A stretch of 64,000 nucleotides of DNA from Acanthacorydalis orientalis (GCA_034766995.1 CM068320.1:18976812-19040811); one strand, 5' to 3'; positions 13,322 to 27,614 are shown, numbered from the stretch's first letter. Translations and numbers: made by a program. Notes: generated by a model not told the origin, from the sequence alone.

Positions 13322-14320
13322 AATGTATGAGTGTATTTCTCAGATATGCGAAGGGTCAGTGCGGTTCAAGTGTACAGAATAATAACAACTCTGTAAACTC
13401 AATTAAGCTACATAATTCGAAAACTTGAAACCCTACGTTTTGAATCATAATTCTGCAACCCAAACTATGAATTATTTTTATTTACAAGTTATTTAAATAT
13501 GAAACGTTCTTATTCATACATTCATTTTTTTCATTAAACTCATTAGCTATTTAATTAAAAATATTTCTTATTTTTTAATAATTATTTTTTCTATTTTTTA
13601 TTTAATAATATCCAATACTGATATTTGAACTTTGTGGTTCCAACTATTAATTATAAATTGAAATCGATTATGTTATTTAAATACATCATTTTTTAATTTG
13701 AAATTAATTTTTAGGATGTAAGAAAAAATGTTATATTAGAATTACAACTTAAGTAAAATGCTTAAATTATATTCGGCTTTATAAGTTTATTGAAAATGTA
13801 AGTGATAAAACCAAGTAATTTCAGAGTAAAAAAGAAGTTAAAATAACTGAATACTTTGAATATAACAATAGTACAATAGAAGAAAAATTCAAAATCTTAT
13901 TTTTTTTTTATTTATATTGTAGTTGATAAGTACGATTTTAAATAAACTGTTACATAAAGTACTTTATTTTCTTATAAACAAAATTTTATTTTAAATATTT
14001 TTAATTTTATATTAATAAAAGAACGGCAATTACAAAATTAAAAAATAATTGATGAAATTAATAATTGATGAAAAGAATGTGGATTCATATATTTTATACA
14101 TGGATACATATACATTTTATATTTAATAAGGGCATGCATTTTGTAATAAATTGCAATTTTGCATTCTAGTACCATTTCCTTCTTCTATATTAGTATTTAT
14201 TGAAAGACTACAGTAGTTAATATGTAATAGATGATAGTTTTGTTCCAAGGAAACACTATTATTTCAAGCAGCTATATTTTCTATGTTTCGCCTTGTCTCT
14301 CATATCTACCTGTCTCTCTC

Positions 14321-14338
14321 TATATATATGATATTATA

Positions 14339-14391
<53 letters not shown>
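14321..14391. repeat. (TC)n-(TA)n compound array
   Basis: A short CTCTCTC tract leads into TA runs separated by GATATTA and CATA. Confidence 0.88.
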
Positions 14392-14393
<2 letters not shown>

Positions 14394-14651
14394 ATTATTT
14401 AACGAACATAAAGTTTTGACAATATTTTTAATTAAAATATTTAGTTGTTAGATAAATCAAGTAAAAAATATTTTACCAATTAAATATAAATTTATTAGAC
14501 AAATGAAAAGTGTATGTCATATTTATTGTTAAATTTATGATTTTATAGAACAAATAACTAAAATTCGACATTTTAAGTAGGTATCATATATTGGTCTCGA
14601 ATATAATACTTTATATGTTGGCATATACATTAAAAATGGCACATATTGTAA

Positions 14652-14657
14652 TATATG

Positions 14658-14692
<35 letters not shown>
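14652..14692. repeat. (TA)n microsatellite
   Basis: About 40 bp of TA following the motif ATATGTATATTA. Confidence 0.88.
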
Positions 14693-14694
<2 letters not shown>

Positions 14695-14824
14695 AGTATA
14701 ATTATATTTGAATATGTATTAAATGTGTAAACTGTTTTTACATTTATATTTTATTATTTTTTTTTGATATGTATTTATTGTTATTTGACATATAATTTTA
14801 ATTTTGAATATTTTATTGTTTCAG

Positions 14825-14857
14825 GTAGGTGTCATTATTTAAAACTCAGTGTATATG
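14825..14857 (+). other. possible 33-bp micro-exon
   Basis: A pyrimidine-rich tract ending TTATTGTTTCAG precedes position 14825, and ATG|GTAAGTTG follows at 14858. The two frame a 33-bp segment whose length is a multiple of three and which is open in one frame (RCHYLKLSVY plus split codons). The peptide is not recognised and no partner exon is seen. Consensus splice sites occur by chance in sequence this AT-rich, so this is only a candidate. Confidence 0.15.
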
Positions 14858-15452
14858 GTAAGTTGTTTTCAATTTATTTATTCATTGTACATAGTGAAAA
14901 AATTTAGTATTTTTTTACTGTAGGTGTCATTAGTAGTGAGTAATTAATACAAGATTATTATTTCTTTTCATGACTGTATTATTTTATTCTCTACATAATA
15001 GCTATTTGTACATGTATTTATAAATAGTAATTTCACACTATTACTATACTATTAGTGATATTTTAAGGAAGGTGTTCTTCAAACACTTAACATTACTTAA
15101 TAGTGACATATATACTTATTATTAGAAATGAAATGTTTACTGTTATGCATACGAGTTACGTTCAAAATATTTCAATGTAGCTTTTCAAAGTTACAACTGA
15201 TGTTTTTAACAGAAAATTATGAATGCTACTAAAACGTATCTTTTTATAAACAATATTATATAATTTGTTTTGTGTATGCCATTGTATATTTTAATAATCG
15301 TTTTTATGATCTATTGGGTACGTCGATCGAACAAAATTCTAAATATCTAATGAATGTGTTTTTATTACTTCAAAAACATAGAACAGATAATTTATTTTGA
15401 TATAATATTTTTCGTTTGACAATTGACGATACAGTTTATTTGTAAGAGTGGT

Positions 15453-15459
<7 letters not shown>

Positions 15460-15534
<75 letters not shown>

Positions 15535-15604
15535 TACATAGATATGTATATATATATATGTGTGTATATATGTGTATATATTTTATATATATATATATAT
15601 ATAT
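15460..15604. repeat. (TA)n-(GA)n-(TA)n compound array
   Basis: TA run, then about 30 bp of (GA)n at 15503-15532, then a spacer with TATGTGTGTA and another TA run. Confidence 0.92.
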
Positions 15605-17340
15605 GCTCTCACATGGATATATACACATTTTTCCTTATTTATTATAATTGTGGTGTTAATACAGTTGTGTGCATTATTACAATTGTAATAATTGAGTGTT
15701 GGAGTATTATTAAAAATTAATATATCTGATGATGAAAGACATAATGAACAATTTTGACAGTATTATTCAAAGTCCAGTATGTTAAATTCAATCGATATCC
15801 GTATGATTCATGACTATTTGGTATTTTTTTTATTTAAATAAAGATTTTTTTTGAAAAAAAATACATGTAAAAATTTTTTTGTATAATTTCATGCATTTGA
15901 AACCAGTAAAATAAAGTATCGAAATAAATTGAAATTTGAACTAGATAATCGAATTACTGTTTATTCTGTATGTTTACTTTATTATACGTATGTCAAATTT
16001 AGATATTTTAAAATAATATAAATATTTAATCACATAGTTTCCAATAAAAATATTTTGTTTTTTTAATTTTTGATTACTTTTATTCCGAATTGTAATTTTG
16101 TTTTGAATTTTATCAGCAATATATGTATAATAATATGTATAAAAATTAATATTACATATACCAGATGGTGGGTACTATTTATTGTTATTGCTATAGGGGA
16201 GGGTGACCGAGAATTTTTCGACAGTATTGAACTAAATGCCCGATGAATATGAAATTATAACATTTTTCTATACCTGAAACTTCTGAACACTGAAACACTT
16301 TTGAACTAATGGACAGGTTTTGATGAAACTTGTATTATTTTTTTTATTTATTGATTTTTACGTAAAAAACAAAATGTATGATGTATTTTCATTTTCTAAT
16401 ATCAATGACGATCTGATGATCTAATAAATTCCAAACGAACTTCGATTTTTCAATTTTTCTAATTTGAGTTAAAAGTCACCATGTTTCAATATTATCCAAT
16501 TCATAAAATTAAAAAAGTGATTTGAAACACAACGAGATCTTGTAGAGAGTATCTCTCTACAAAAAAGCAAATTAAAAAAATAAGTGTTATATATGTACGT
16601 ATATATATATATATATATGTCAACAAACATTCATACATGTCGTACTTATTTAATATACTTCATACGTTAATAATTTTCCCTACATTTTTCATGTAGTTCC
16701 GTTTGCGTGTTAACCACGTGGAAAATAACGTTACAAATTTTACGTAGCGTTTCCGGTTGGCAATTTCATGCAAATAATCATCGTTTACATGTGTTTGGGA
16801 GTTTCAATTCTGACGCGTAAAAAGTTGTTCGTTTTAAATTAAAATTTATATAGATATCTGCTCTTTGACGATTCACATCAGCATCATATATATGTATGTA
16901 TGTATGTATGTATATTTAGAACACGTATAAGTAGGTATTATAGTTTGAACGATTATTTTTAGTTAATCAGTCAAATAACCAGACAAGACGAAAACTGAAC
17001 TATTTTTTGAAATGAATCCAATTCTTCAATAAACATTATAGATCAAGCGTCTCACTGACCGATCTGATTCCTTTGTTAAGGTTTTGATGGTTGACATGAG
17101 TTATTCGCTGCATGAATATTTTATGAATTGTTGAAAAATGCATGGTATGTACATAAGAGATACTTATTTTCTAATATTAATTTTTAATTAGAAAGTAATT
17201 CATTTAAAAGTAGGTATTATGAAATATGATTTTTTAAAAAAAAATTTATAAAATATTTTTCAGTTTTCTCATAAGAATTGTAGGTGAATATTTTGAATAT
17301 TTATTCATAAATTTATATACATGTTTACACATATAAATTG

Positions 17341-17375
<35 letters not shown>

Positions 17376-19690
17376 AAAGAGAAAGAGACACTTATCTGAA
17401 TTAATGCTCATAGATGTGTATGTAAAATTTATTTTGGTTCTTGACGTACATAAATGAGGAGTGTTAGATATAATACGAATTGCTGAAATTCAAATAGTGT
17501 ATAAGAAAAATGCCAAGAAAAAATAAATTCTTTACAATATTGAAAATTTCGTAGCAGATGTGCATATAAGACAAAAAAAATTTAATAAACATCTGATGTA
17601 GGTCCAATCAAAAAATAAGTTTCGCAATTAAATATTTGATTATACAACTTAAAACATACACAGAGACGTACATATTTTACACTGTAACGCAGATGAAAAC
17701 GTTTATAATTAAAAAAAGGTATTTAGAGTATCAAGATATATACAATATGTTTTTTCTGTTCTATCTCACTCCTGTTTCATCGATAATTTTTTTTTAACTA
17801 TCGTGCTCAGAATCTATTATACTTCGCCTGTAAGTAAAGAAGATAGTCTGTCAACACTCCATTCAATTTATATTTTTCATTTCTGTCGTAGCTGAGCAAA
17901 GATCCGTTATTTATTTCAGTGTGGATCTAGTTGTTTGGCAGCGTCTGTGTCCTTATATATGTGTGTTAGTTTCAGTGGCGTGCTTTTCAGCTGTTCTATA
18001 AGCTTGAAGTTCATGTCTTGGATTAGAATTTTTTTCGTGTACTTCTTTACTTGATGTAATTTTTGTGTACTAGATGTAATCTAAAAATTAACATGTAATT
18101 TATTTTATAAATATATTTAATATTGTCTAGAAAATTAAAAAAATGATTTTATATTGAAAGAATTAATTGTAAAAGTAAATGTGTAAATCTGTGTACTTTA
18201 TTTTTTGTTTACTATAGGAAATAGTAATGTCATATAGGGTTAACAAATTAAAAGTATGAAATTATTGTAAAGGTTTTTCTAATACTTTAAAATGTGTACC
18301 CTAGATTTATTAAAATGAAATAAAAGAAAACTCAGTCACAATTTAATATATTTATAAATTTGTTAATAAATAAATATTTATATGTATATATTATAATTCT
18401 TGAACTGTAATTTATTCACATGAAATAATGTGTACATAGATAAAAATATATAAAATGTTTCTTAGTGCACTTTTATTTTGTTATATAATTTATGGATATA
18501 TTTATACAACTGTATATTAAATATAGGGAGAATTTCAACGAAATAATTAAAATTCTGCAAATTTTATTTAAAGATAGAATGTTGAAATATTTTTACTGAA
18601 AATAAAGTAGAAAAAAATAGTAGAACAGTTGTTAGAAGAAATAAAAGTAGATGGATAATTGAGCAATCAAAAATATCTATTCTAAAAGAGTATATTTATT
18701 TGAATACATATTTTTGTATTTGTTCATTAGAAGCTTTCTAAAATTAAAAATTTTTATTTCTTTTTTGAAAATGATAAAAATAAATTTTAGAATTATTTGT
18801 TAACTTTATGTTTATGAACAATTATCATCTTTACGAAAGTTTAACGAAAACAATGAAAAGAAATTCGGTTAAGGTAAATATTTTGATAACTTAGTGGTTC
18901 GAAATTAAAATAAACATTTTTCTCAAATTCAAATCCTAACTATTTAAGTTTATGCACTTTTATAATTTACTGGAACTTATTTTTATTGTTTTTTTTTTAA
19001 TTGAAATTTTTTGTCTAGTATCTAATTCAATAAAATACTTTATTATTTTAGACACCTAAATGCAAAGGTAACGTTTTATATTCTTGATTCAAAAATCTAC
19101 ACGTCTATAAAATTATCATTGGAATTTTTATCTCTTAAAATTTGCTTTAAAAGTTTAATTAAACTATATATATATATACAATTACGTTCTCAAATTTATA
19201 TTTGTATGGTTTAGTAAATTGGATTTTTCATTATGTACTAGTTATTAAATAACCTGAATATTATCGATATTCCTTCAGTTTGATTATAATATTACAACGT
19301 ATCCTGAATATCACGATTATTTCAGTTTATAAAAAACAAATAAATAAATTTCATAAACAATGCAACATTTTCTATTAGCTGTTCATTATTATTTATTTTT
19401 TTTATATATAATTGAATATATTCAAAAAAATGATAATGTAAAATTAATATAACATAACATATGGTTTATTTTAAATATTCATGAAACAAATAATAGAAAT
19501 TATATTTCACTCGAAAAAACTTGCTCACATATGAAAAAAACATTAAAAATATAAACCATTCGAATGTGATATATAGTTGGATCAACAAGTGATCAGAAAT
19601 AAATGGCGATTTACTTGAGGATATCCTATTATTTAACATAGCTTTTTTTGTGTAGTATTTTAGAAATATTAACGTTTTTCCTACACACGC

Positions 19691-19692
<2 letters not shown>

Positions 19693-19741
<49 letters not shown>

Positions 19742-19772
19742 ATATGTGTGTGTGTGTGTATGTGTGTATGCA
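19693..19772. repeat. (TA)n-(TG)n compound array
   Basis: About 38 bp of TA followed by TATG and TG repeats on the same strand. Confidence 0.9.
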
Positions 19773-19986
19773 TGAGTGTATCTGTTCTTGTATGTTGACA
19801 GTTTTAACAATAAGTAATGTTGAGTGTGTTTAGAATATAAAATATTAAAAATAATTATTTTATACATTTATATTAATATCATCTTTGATTAATATAAAAT
19901 TTTTGTGCACAGTATGTTAATACTTTGATTTTTAGTTTTCATTTTCATTTAGGTTAAGAAATGGATGGTTAAAAATAAAACATTAA

Positions 19987-19989
<3 letters not shown>

Positions 19990-20023
<34 letters not shown>
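19990..20023. repeat. (TA)n microsatellite
   Basis: Pure TA run of about 34 bp. Confidence 0.9.
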
Positions 20024-20025
<2 letters not shown>

Positions 20026-20691
20026 ACTTAAATGTATGTTAAAAAAATAATAAGAATTTAAAATTCCTAAATCTCCATTTTGTATTGACAAAAATATAAT
20101 TTGGTTAAAACTTAAGAAGAAATCGTACGATAATTAGTTTTACCAAATTTCTTGTTTTCATACTAGCTGCTCTAATTATATATTGAAATGAATATAATAC
20201 AGGATAAGGATAATATGGAATAACTTATTAACTGATTTTTATATAACCATTTTTTATTACCATTTGCGCTGTTGCTTATCATGATATGAAAAAGAGAGCC
20301 ATCGACGTGGTTACCGTCCCGGGAGTCGTTTGCGATCCGAAAATCAGTATATGACATGAAAGTAAAAATAAAGAAATCGTGGAATGGCAACTTAGAAGTT
20401 AAACTTGGCGCTTGGTAGTATCTGGGAAAAATTGCAAAAAAGCTTTTTTATATAAACTAAGGATAATATACAACAAGGAAGAAAACTTGTGTTTTTACTA
20501 ACATCCTAGATTTTTACAAATATCGTATAAATGTTTCGTGTTGACTACAATTTGTGGAAAAAAGGAACAATTGAATTATACTTATAAATTACTTATAATT
20601 ATCACTTGACAATTATTTTATGTAAAACTTTTTTAATTTGAAAGTATGACAGATATATAATCATATTTGTAATCTATGTTCATATATATGC

Positions 20692-20725
<34 letters not shown>

Positions 20726-20882
20726 AATATGATAATGTATTTTATGTTCTATTTCGTCTAAAAAAATTCTAATACTATTTTCAAAATTATATTAAAGTTT
20801 GAATTTATATATTTTTGTCAAATTATCTATGTACCTACTTACTTATATCATATATAAATCTATCTATATATATATATATATA

Positions 20883-21086
20883 AGGTAACTCAATTTAGGC
20901 TTCCATACGTAAATATTAAAAAAAGCAAAAATTAAAAATAAAACATTTTACATCCATTTAGTATTTTAGTTGAATTATATTTTAGTATCGAATTGAACTA
21001 AAATACTAAATAAAAATGAAATAACTTTTCCTAACCTCTGCATCCCTTTTTAATACTTCCATGTGGAAGCGTAAATTGAATCAACT
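20883..21086. mobile_element. MITE, family 1, copy B
   Basis: The left end reads AGGTAACTCAATTTAGGCTT and the right end, on the other strand, AGTTGATTCAATTTACGCTT. TA flanks both and (TA)n arrays adjoin both sides. The interior carries an inverted motif built from TTTAGTATTTTAGTTGAA and its complement around 20970-21010, so the whole 204 bp can fold back. No coding capacity. It shares ends and inner motif with 26592-26819 and ends with 30614-30729. Confidence 0.75.
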
Positions 21087-21087
21087 T

Positions 21088-21114
21088 ATATATATATACT
21101 ATATATATATAATT

Positions 21115-21148
<34 letters not shown>

Positions 21149-21152
21149 TATA
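21088..21152. repeat. imperfect (TA)n array
   Basis: TA runs broken by CTA, AATT and TATG, starting at the right edge of the MITE at 20883. Confidence 0.85.
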
Positions 21153-21667
21153 TAATCAGGTCAGTAAAGGATACCTTCGGTGTCATTGAGAAGTTTAGTT
21201 GAGCCAATTACGTGATGCACCTCTCTTAGACGCCACAGAAAATTCTCTTCTTCTTTGCCATAACTCAACTGATGATACGATCAGGAAGTTTCTCACTTAT
21301 ATTAGGATTCTTCTAAGTATAGTGAATATAATTTTATATTAAAGAAAATCTTTTTGGAAACTTATTTAAAATTTAAGTTTCTTTATTTAAATTCTGTTGT
21401 CTGTTGTACTTAAAAAATTTAAAATTATATTTGTATCAAAAATATCAACAAATGATTATATATATATATACACACGTATATATGCACCATCATATATCAA
21501 ATCCTACTTTGTATTTTACTTATAATACACATCTGAATTAAAAATTAACGTAAGAAATTTTTTCTATGATCTATAATTATATATCTACATCAGAAGCTTA
21601 ATTATATTTTCATAATTACTAGTCAGTCTGTAATTACTAAAAAGCATCATATCAATGGCCTTTATGT

Positions 21668-21672
21668 ATATA

Positions 21673-21711
<39 letters not shown>
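21668..21711. repeat. (TA)n microsatellite
   Basis: TA run of about 44 bp with one TATG step. Confidence 0.9.
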
Positions 21712-21713
<2 letters not shown>

Positions 21714-22382
21714 AAAAGTTAATGTTTTTATATATCATAACAGAATGTATCATTATTGAAATTTAATTTAAAATTTTAATTGACACCTTTCATCCCATAA
21801 ATATTGAATATTCATCATTGTGTGAATGATTTACCATTATTCATGATATTTTATTCTATCAATCCCGATAATTTACTTAAAGAGTTTGCATATGATGACG
21901 ATCCCATGTCTTGTTCAAACAGTTTTCATTTTCATGTCTTAAGATTAATATATTCTTATATTCAGTTGAAGTATTTAAAATAGTCTTTAGAATTGTATTT
22001 TTTGCTTCATTTATTTATTATTATTATTTATCTTAAGGCAAGTTCTCGATTTAGTTGACAGTTGTTAATTGGTTTTTGTCAATGTAGACAATCTTTAATA
22101 TTTTTTTTAAATATTTATTTTAATAATTATTTACATACCTCTTCTTTTTAGTAAAATAAAGTATCTTTTATTCAAATATTACGTACTTTGTGTTCTATTA
22201 CATATAAGATATTCTTTCGTTAAATTATGTAATAATTTTAACATTAAATATAATATATATATACATAAATAATACGATAAAAATATTATTCCAATGAATA
22301 TGTATGAAATAACAATTATATCTTTATCGTGTATTCTTAGAGCATAAATATGACCAATGAACAAAAATTTGATTTTATATTA

Positions 22383-22956
22383 CTAGGTTGGTAGGAAAAT
22401 AATTGCGATTTTTGTTTTCTAAATTCTAACCTTAATTTTATTCATTAAAAATGTTATTTCATCGTATTCAAGTTAATATCGTTTTAAAATGCATTTTTCG
22501 ATCTGTATTTAGGTAACATTGATTTTGGTTCTATTATTAATTTTGCTTCAAATTGGGTTATTGAATTAAAGATGTAAAAGAAGCAAATAAGAGTAAATTT
22601 TTTATATGAGTTCCAAACGGATGGTAAAATAGCAGAAACTGCTCGTAATCTTAACGATGCTTTTTCTGTGGGTACTGTTAAGGAACGTATGGTGCAATGG
22701 TGATTCCAAAAATTTCGTGCTGAAAAAAAGAGCCTTAAAGACGAAGATTGTGGACGTCCTTCTTCAGTTCATAATTACCAACTTAAGGTGTTAGTTGAAT
22801 CAGAATCACCCACAAAAATTCGACAATTTACACAAAAGTTAGGCGTTAGTCTTTCAATAGTTCTGTTACACTTAGAACAGCTAGGAAAATCAAAAAAGAT
22901 AAAAATGTATATAAATTTGAAAGTCATAAACAGTAATTACCTTTCTACTAACCTAA
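22383..22956 (+). mobile_element. decayed mariner relic (cecropia-like), HTH part only
   Basis: The left end starts CTAGGTTGGTAGGAAAATAA and the right end, read inward, TTAGGTTAGTAGAAAGGTAA. TA precedes the left end; the right flank reads CA, a likely mutated TA. The plus strand encodes a mariner DNA-binding domain with few breaks: RVNFLYEFQTDGKIAETARN, LNDAFSVGTVKERMVQW, a stop, FQKFRAEKKSLKDEDCGRPS, SVHNYQLKVLVESESPTK, then IRQFTQKLGVSLS. It stops at GKSKKIKMY, and the catalytic half (all three Asp) has been deleted before the right end. At 574 bp it is an internally deleted derivative. Same family as 834-1612; its ends also match the 75-bp element at 36594. Confidence 0.85.
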
Positions 22957-25230
22957 CAGTGTATATGTATAGTTTAATATTTTTTCATACACTTTTTGAA
23001 TTGTAATTTTACAACAATGATCGTTTTCACAGATAGTAAGAATAAATTAGAACAGTTTTTAAAAGGAATATTAACCAACTCTATTAAATAAATTACATCT
23101 TATAATATAATATTAATTATGTAATATAATTTTTTATCATATAATATAATTTATGTATTTAAACATTAATAAGTTTTATATTTTTTCATTCACTATTTTA
23201 TAATATTTAAAATTTTGTACAATTTTTAAATTGTTTTTTATTCGATATTTAGCATTTAAAAATAATATCTGAGTTCTGTATTTTTTATATAAATTATTTC
23301 CAATTCTTCTAAGATAAATATTTTTAAATGTATGTATATTTGAAATTAGAAGTCGTTGCTTTTTTAATGGAGTATAAATTATGCTACTAAGAGAAAATTA
23401 AATTTATATAATATTAATAAATAAACGAACATGTTAGTTATGAGATTATAGCAAACATTCAATTTGCGTTCGAGGCTGAGTACTTTCAATTTAAATCAAT
23501 ACAAATTCAGATTCAACTTCATATTTTCTGTCTAATTTCTTGTATCTTTTTATAATGAATTCAACTTTATTTATATGCCCGTTAATAATTTTCGTCATTT
23601 CCAAAAATTATTTATTGTAATAAATATTTTAAAATGCAGTGTATAGAAAATATTTCTTCATTTATTCATTTGTACTTCCATAATATTAAACTAAACAAAG
23701 GTATATAAGATATGATTAGAAGTTTATTAGTCAGAATCGGAGCCGAACTAGAAGTAGGAATTGAAAATTCTTTTGTCGATTCTATACTATAATTTATATT
23801 TTCTTTTGCAATTGTTCATTAAAATATATTTTTTAACTTTATGAGAACTATTAATTCGTATTGAAATATTTTTTAAAAAAATATAATAAGACTGGTAGTG
23901 AATATTAGTCATAATCTATATTTATTTTAATGTATTATATAAAGAAAATTGTAATTAAAAATGATTTTATTAGTAAATGTTATTGATATTTTTGCAATGT
24001 TGTCTGAATAATATTTGATTAAGTAAGCATAATAACGACGGTTTACTTTTGTAATTGTTATCCATTTTTTAAAACAAAACACGATTTTATAATATTAAAA
24101 TTAACCTAATTTGTTTAAAATAAAGAAGTCGTTAATAAAAAGTTTTTTTTTGGATTTGATATAACCTTAAACTGGCCGATAAAAATAATAATTACGAAGA
24201 GAAATAGTCATTAGTGCTAATATTGGATTCATTATTTCTTAAAAAAACTTTATTTAATGACGTAACAAACATTCACAGCCAAGTGTCTAGCCTGTTGGGA
24301 TGCTGACTAATATCTCATGAATTCGAATATAGTTTTGAGGCTCATCATCTTTCATTAAGAAAGTCATTGTTTCCCAGGCAAAAAGCATTTACGAACTTTG
24401 GTTTCGACAACGTTACGAAATAACACATAAAAAAGAATTTAGATTAAATAAATATTTCTTAAATATAGTCAATATTATTACTGTTATAAAAGTTATTATT
24501 AGATACATTATTACAGAAGACGAAAAATGACTATCTAGTGCCATATTTAATTTTCTAGTTAATGTTAATAGATCTATGAGGTTTTAGTTTACTTAAAAAT
24601 AACGCCACGTATTTGGTTAAATGTGAAAATCATTTTTTATGATTTATTTTTATAATGATATTAATATAGTACTTAAGGTAAATTAATCCGGTGACAGATT
24701 TTTTTTTGAAACGATACTAAATTCATGTTCTAGATTTTTTATTAATATTTTGATGCAGAAGACGGATATAAAGGGTAAAGTTTCAGGATTTTCGGTTATG
24801 ATTCACGCTTGTGCCTTTATTGAAAATTGTATAATTATTCATACATAATTTTCTATTCTACCTTTATATTTGTGATAATTTAAATGTTGTCACAACAGAG
24901 TGACTAATTTTAAAGGAAATTCTCTTATATTGAATACTAAAGAATTTAAAAAGGGCAGTCAATAATATTTTTTAAAAAAATAGCATGCGCTTGACCTCCT
25001 TTTATTAAATGACTCCATTTCAGCTGTTGTAACATTTCACTTAGACTATCCAGTTTATTATGATATCTAGTCGAACAAAGCAAGAAGATTTTATCTGCAC
25101 TGGCTCAATATTAGAATTCTACAAATAGTTTTAAAATTCTCCATATTACTGCATTTTCCTAGTAAGAGTCACACTAATATTAAGTAAAATATTTTTTTTT
25201 ATTTTTGCATTTCATTATAGTTTTTATTAA
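22957..25230. other. AT-rich non-coding stretch
   Basis: No gene is supportable. A patch at 24255-24420 is a little richer in GC, but I could not fit it to an exon or element. Confidence 0.5.
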
Positions 25231-25532
25231 TCCATTCAGACCCTGTGGGCATAATATGCACACTTAGTTTGAAGTTTCATAATATCTAAATTAATTATTT
25301 GACACCAGTTCACCACCTGTGTCCTTCAAACTAATAATAATAAATAATAATTCTTAAAGGAATAACTTACAACGATTTAGACTCATTGTGCCCAATTATG
25401 CCCATACTGGACAACTATGAAAAATCAATAAAAAAAATATAAAAATGATATTTTTATCTTAGTTAAACCCCTATCACCTACAATCAACAAAAAAATGTTT
25501 TTTCCAGTAAGAATAATTCAGGTTTGAATGGG
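25231..25532. mobile_element. TTAA-flanked MITE (piggyBac-like)
   Basis: Perfect TTAA sits at both borders (25227-25230 and 25533-25536). The ends are TCCATTCAGACCCTG and, inward from the right, CCCATTCAAACCTG. Inside the left end is TGGGCATAATATGC, and near 25390 is GTGCCCAATTATGCCCA, a second partly inverted motif. There is no open frame. TTAA duplication is the hallmark of piggyBac-type insertion; the autonomous partner is not in the window. Confidence 0.7.
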
Positions 25533-25671
25533 TTAAAAAGTTTGAACTATTATGAGGTTTACTAACAATTATACGAATATGACATCTCAGTACATTAATA
25601 TCTTTAATTATGGAATTAGTTATTTGCACGAATATATAGACTTTAATTCCACTGTTCTGATAGAGTAGAAT

Positions 25672-25674
<3 letters not shown>

Positions 25675-25727
<53 letters not shown>
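25675..25727. repeat. (TA)n microsatellite
   Basis: About 52 bp of TA ending in TATGTATA. Confidence 0.92.
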
Positions 25728-25733
<6 letters not shown>

Positions 25734-26275
25734 AATAAGCAAATCAAAATACCGTATAATGCATTTACGTTTATATTATTGTTCATGTACTTGACAGACT
25801 TATTTTTATTTTCTCGAGTATAAAAAATAAAAAAATGAGGTTCTTACATACACTGACAACTTTTTTTCTGTATATTACATAGTAGTTTGCCAAATCTTAT
25901 ATTTAATTTCACATTATTGGGGTATTATTGATAAATAGAATAAACAAAAGTGGAGTGTCTCATATTGCAGCCTGAAATAACATTGGATTCGATTATTTTA
26001 GATTTTAAATATTTCAGTTTTATTTACAATTTTATTGCCAGTTCCAGTCGAATATAATTTGTTGAAGATTAGATTGTGTAAGAAATTAGCAAATACGTTT
26101 GAAAAATGTACAATAATACTAATTTTTGAACTTCTGTGCCTTCCATAACTCCTGATAACTTTTAAATTAGAATATCATATAAATTATATAAAATTGTACA
26201 TTTGTTTTGACAAAATTGAAATGTTTTTAGTTATTTTGATAAAAGAAGAATAAAATAGACAAACGCTAACTATAA

Positions 26276-26276
<1 letters not shown>

Positions 26277-26320
<44 letters not shown>
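26277..26320. repeat. (TA)n microsatellite
   Basis: Pure TA run of about 43 bp. Confidence 0.92.
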
Positions 26321-26323
<3 letters not shown>

Positions 26324-26591
26324 CTAGCATATAATGAAATCATATTATGAAAATGAATTGAATTATATCAATATCTTTCACTAATTATTCGATTGAATTA
26401 TAAAAATGTATAAAAATCTAATATAAGTCAAAAAGGACTTAATCAAGTGGTGTAAGTATAAAATTTGAAATATTTTTATTTCAATTCATTTTTCAATTTT
26501 AGAAAAGAACTTGTTTAATTTCAAAATAAAAATAATTTTAATTTTAACAATAGAAAAAAAATAAGTTTACTGTTCTTTTAAATACGAATAC

Positions 26592-26819
26592 AAAGGTGAT
26601 TGAGTTTAGACTATCACATGAAAGAATTAAATGGGGGCGTAGTGGTTAAGAAAACTTATGTAATTTTTTAATTAGTATTTTAGTTCAATTCAATACTAAA
26701 ATATAAATATTTGAACTAAAATAAAAACAATAAAATAAAAACTAAATGAGGGACAATATTTTTTTTTAATTTATACTTTTTTTTATTACTTTCGTGTAGA
26801 ATTCCAAGTTGAATCATCT
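26592..26819. mobile_element. MITE, family 1, copy C
   Basis: The left end contains AAGGTGATTGAGTTTAGAC and the right end, inward, AGATGATTCAACTTGGAATT. The interior has TTTAGTTCAATTCAATACTAA-type inverted motifs like those in copy B at 20883. It is more diverged than the other two copies, and its right end runs straight into a (TA)n array at 26820. Non-coding; left border accurate only to a few bases. Confidence 0.6.
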
Positions 26820-26879
26820 ATATATATATATATATACGAGTATATATATATATATATATATATACACGACTCGTATATA
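26820..26879. repeat. (TA)n array with ACGAG interruptions
   Basis: TA runs split by TACGAGTATA and TACACGACTCGTATA. Confidence 0.88.
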
Positions 26880-27614
26880 AATATACAATATTTATTTATA
26901 TACTAAGTTAGAATATTATTCATACACTAAATTTTTTAATCGCTTCATTCGAAGGGGGTGATTATACTAGTAGAACTGATTTAATGATCCTCAGTCGATG
27001 AAATAACTGAATTTTTTTTTATTTTAATACATATACATGGTTTATTTTTAAAGTGTTGGTCTGTACGTTTTAGAAAATAGATATCTTGATCTTTTCCACA
27101 AATAATTATTTACAGTTGTTAAACAGAACCATCAAGGGTTTGCATTCCAAAAAATTACATTTATTTTTTTCAAAATATTTTTTTTTAAATGAAATTTGAA
27201 ATCGACAATTCAAGTTGTGATAATATTCGAAACTCTGTCTTAATTTATGTATGTTTTTAGTTGAAAATGTTTATGCCGGCGATAGCGTATGTGAAAGGAT
27301 TGTAGTCTTACATTTATATTATTATTTACATTTAAATTTAATACTTTTTTCATTAAACCTGAAGTCTATTTCTCAAAGTAAATAACATATTTGTTATATA
27401 GACAATATTTTATTGATTTTGGTACTTGGAAAAACACATTTCGTGAGCTCTTCTTATGTAAAAAAAAACACACACTTACTGGATTATTAAGTCTTGTCTT
27501 GTCTGAATGATATAAAAATAAGCTAATATTTATTTTTTTAAAAATAAAGTTTATTTGAAAACGATAGAAATGTTTAAGTCTATATCGAGATGTATTCTCA
27601 GAAAATAATTAGAG

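Larger units (their letters stand above)
12403..20882. other. gene-poor AT-rich region
   Basis: I find no exon I would defend, apart from the weak micro-exon candidate at 14825. Slightly less AT-rich patches at 16190-16520, 16690-16815, 17750-17990 and 20260-20410 have no continuous frame and no recognised homology; they may be eroded transposon pieces or regulatory DNA. The rest is microsatellite and simple AT sequence. Confidence 0.5.

Noticed and set aside
20260..20410. Mixed-composition patch with short open pieces on both strands
   Set aside because: No frame is bounded by splice sites and neither candidate peptide is recognised; it could be an old element fragment.
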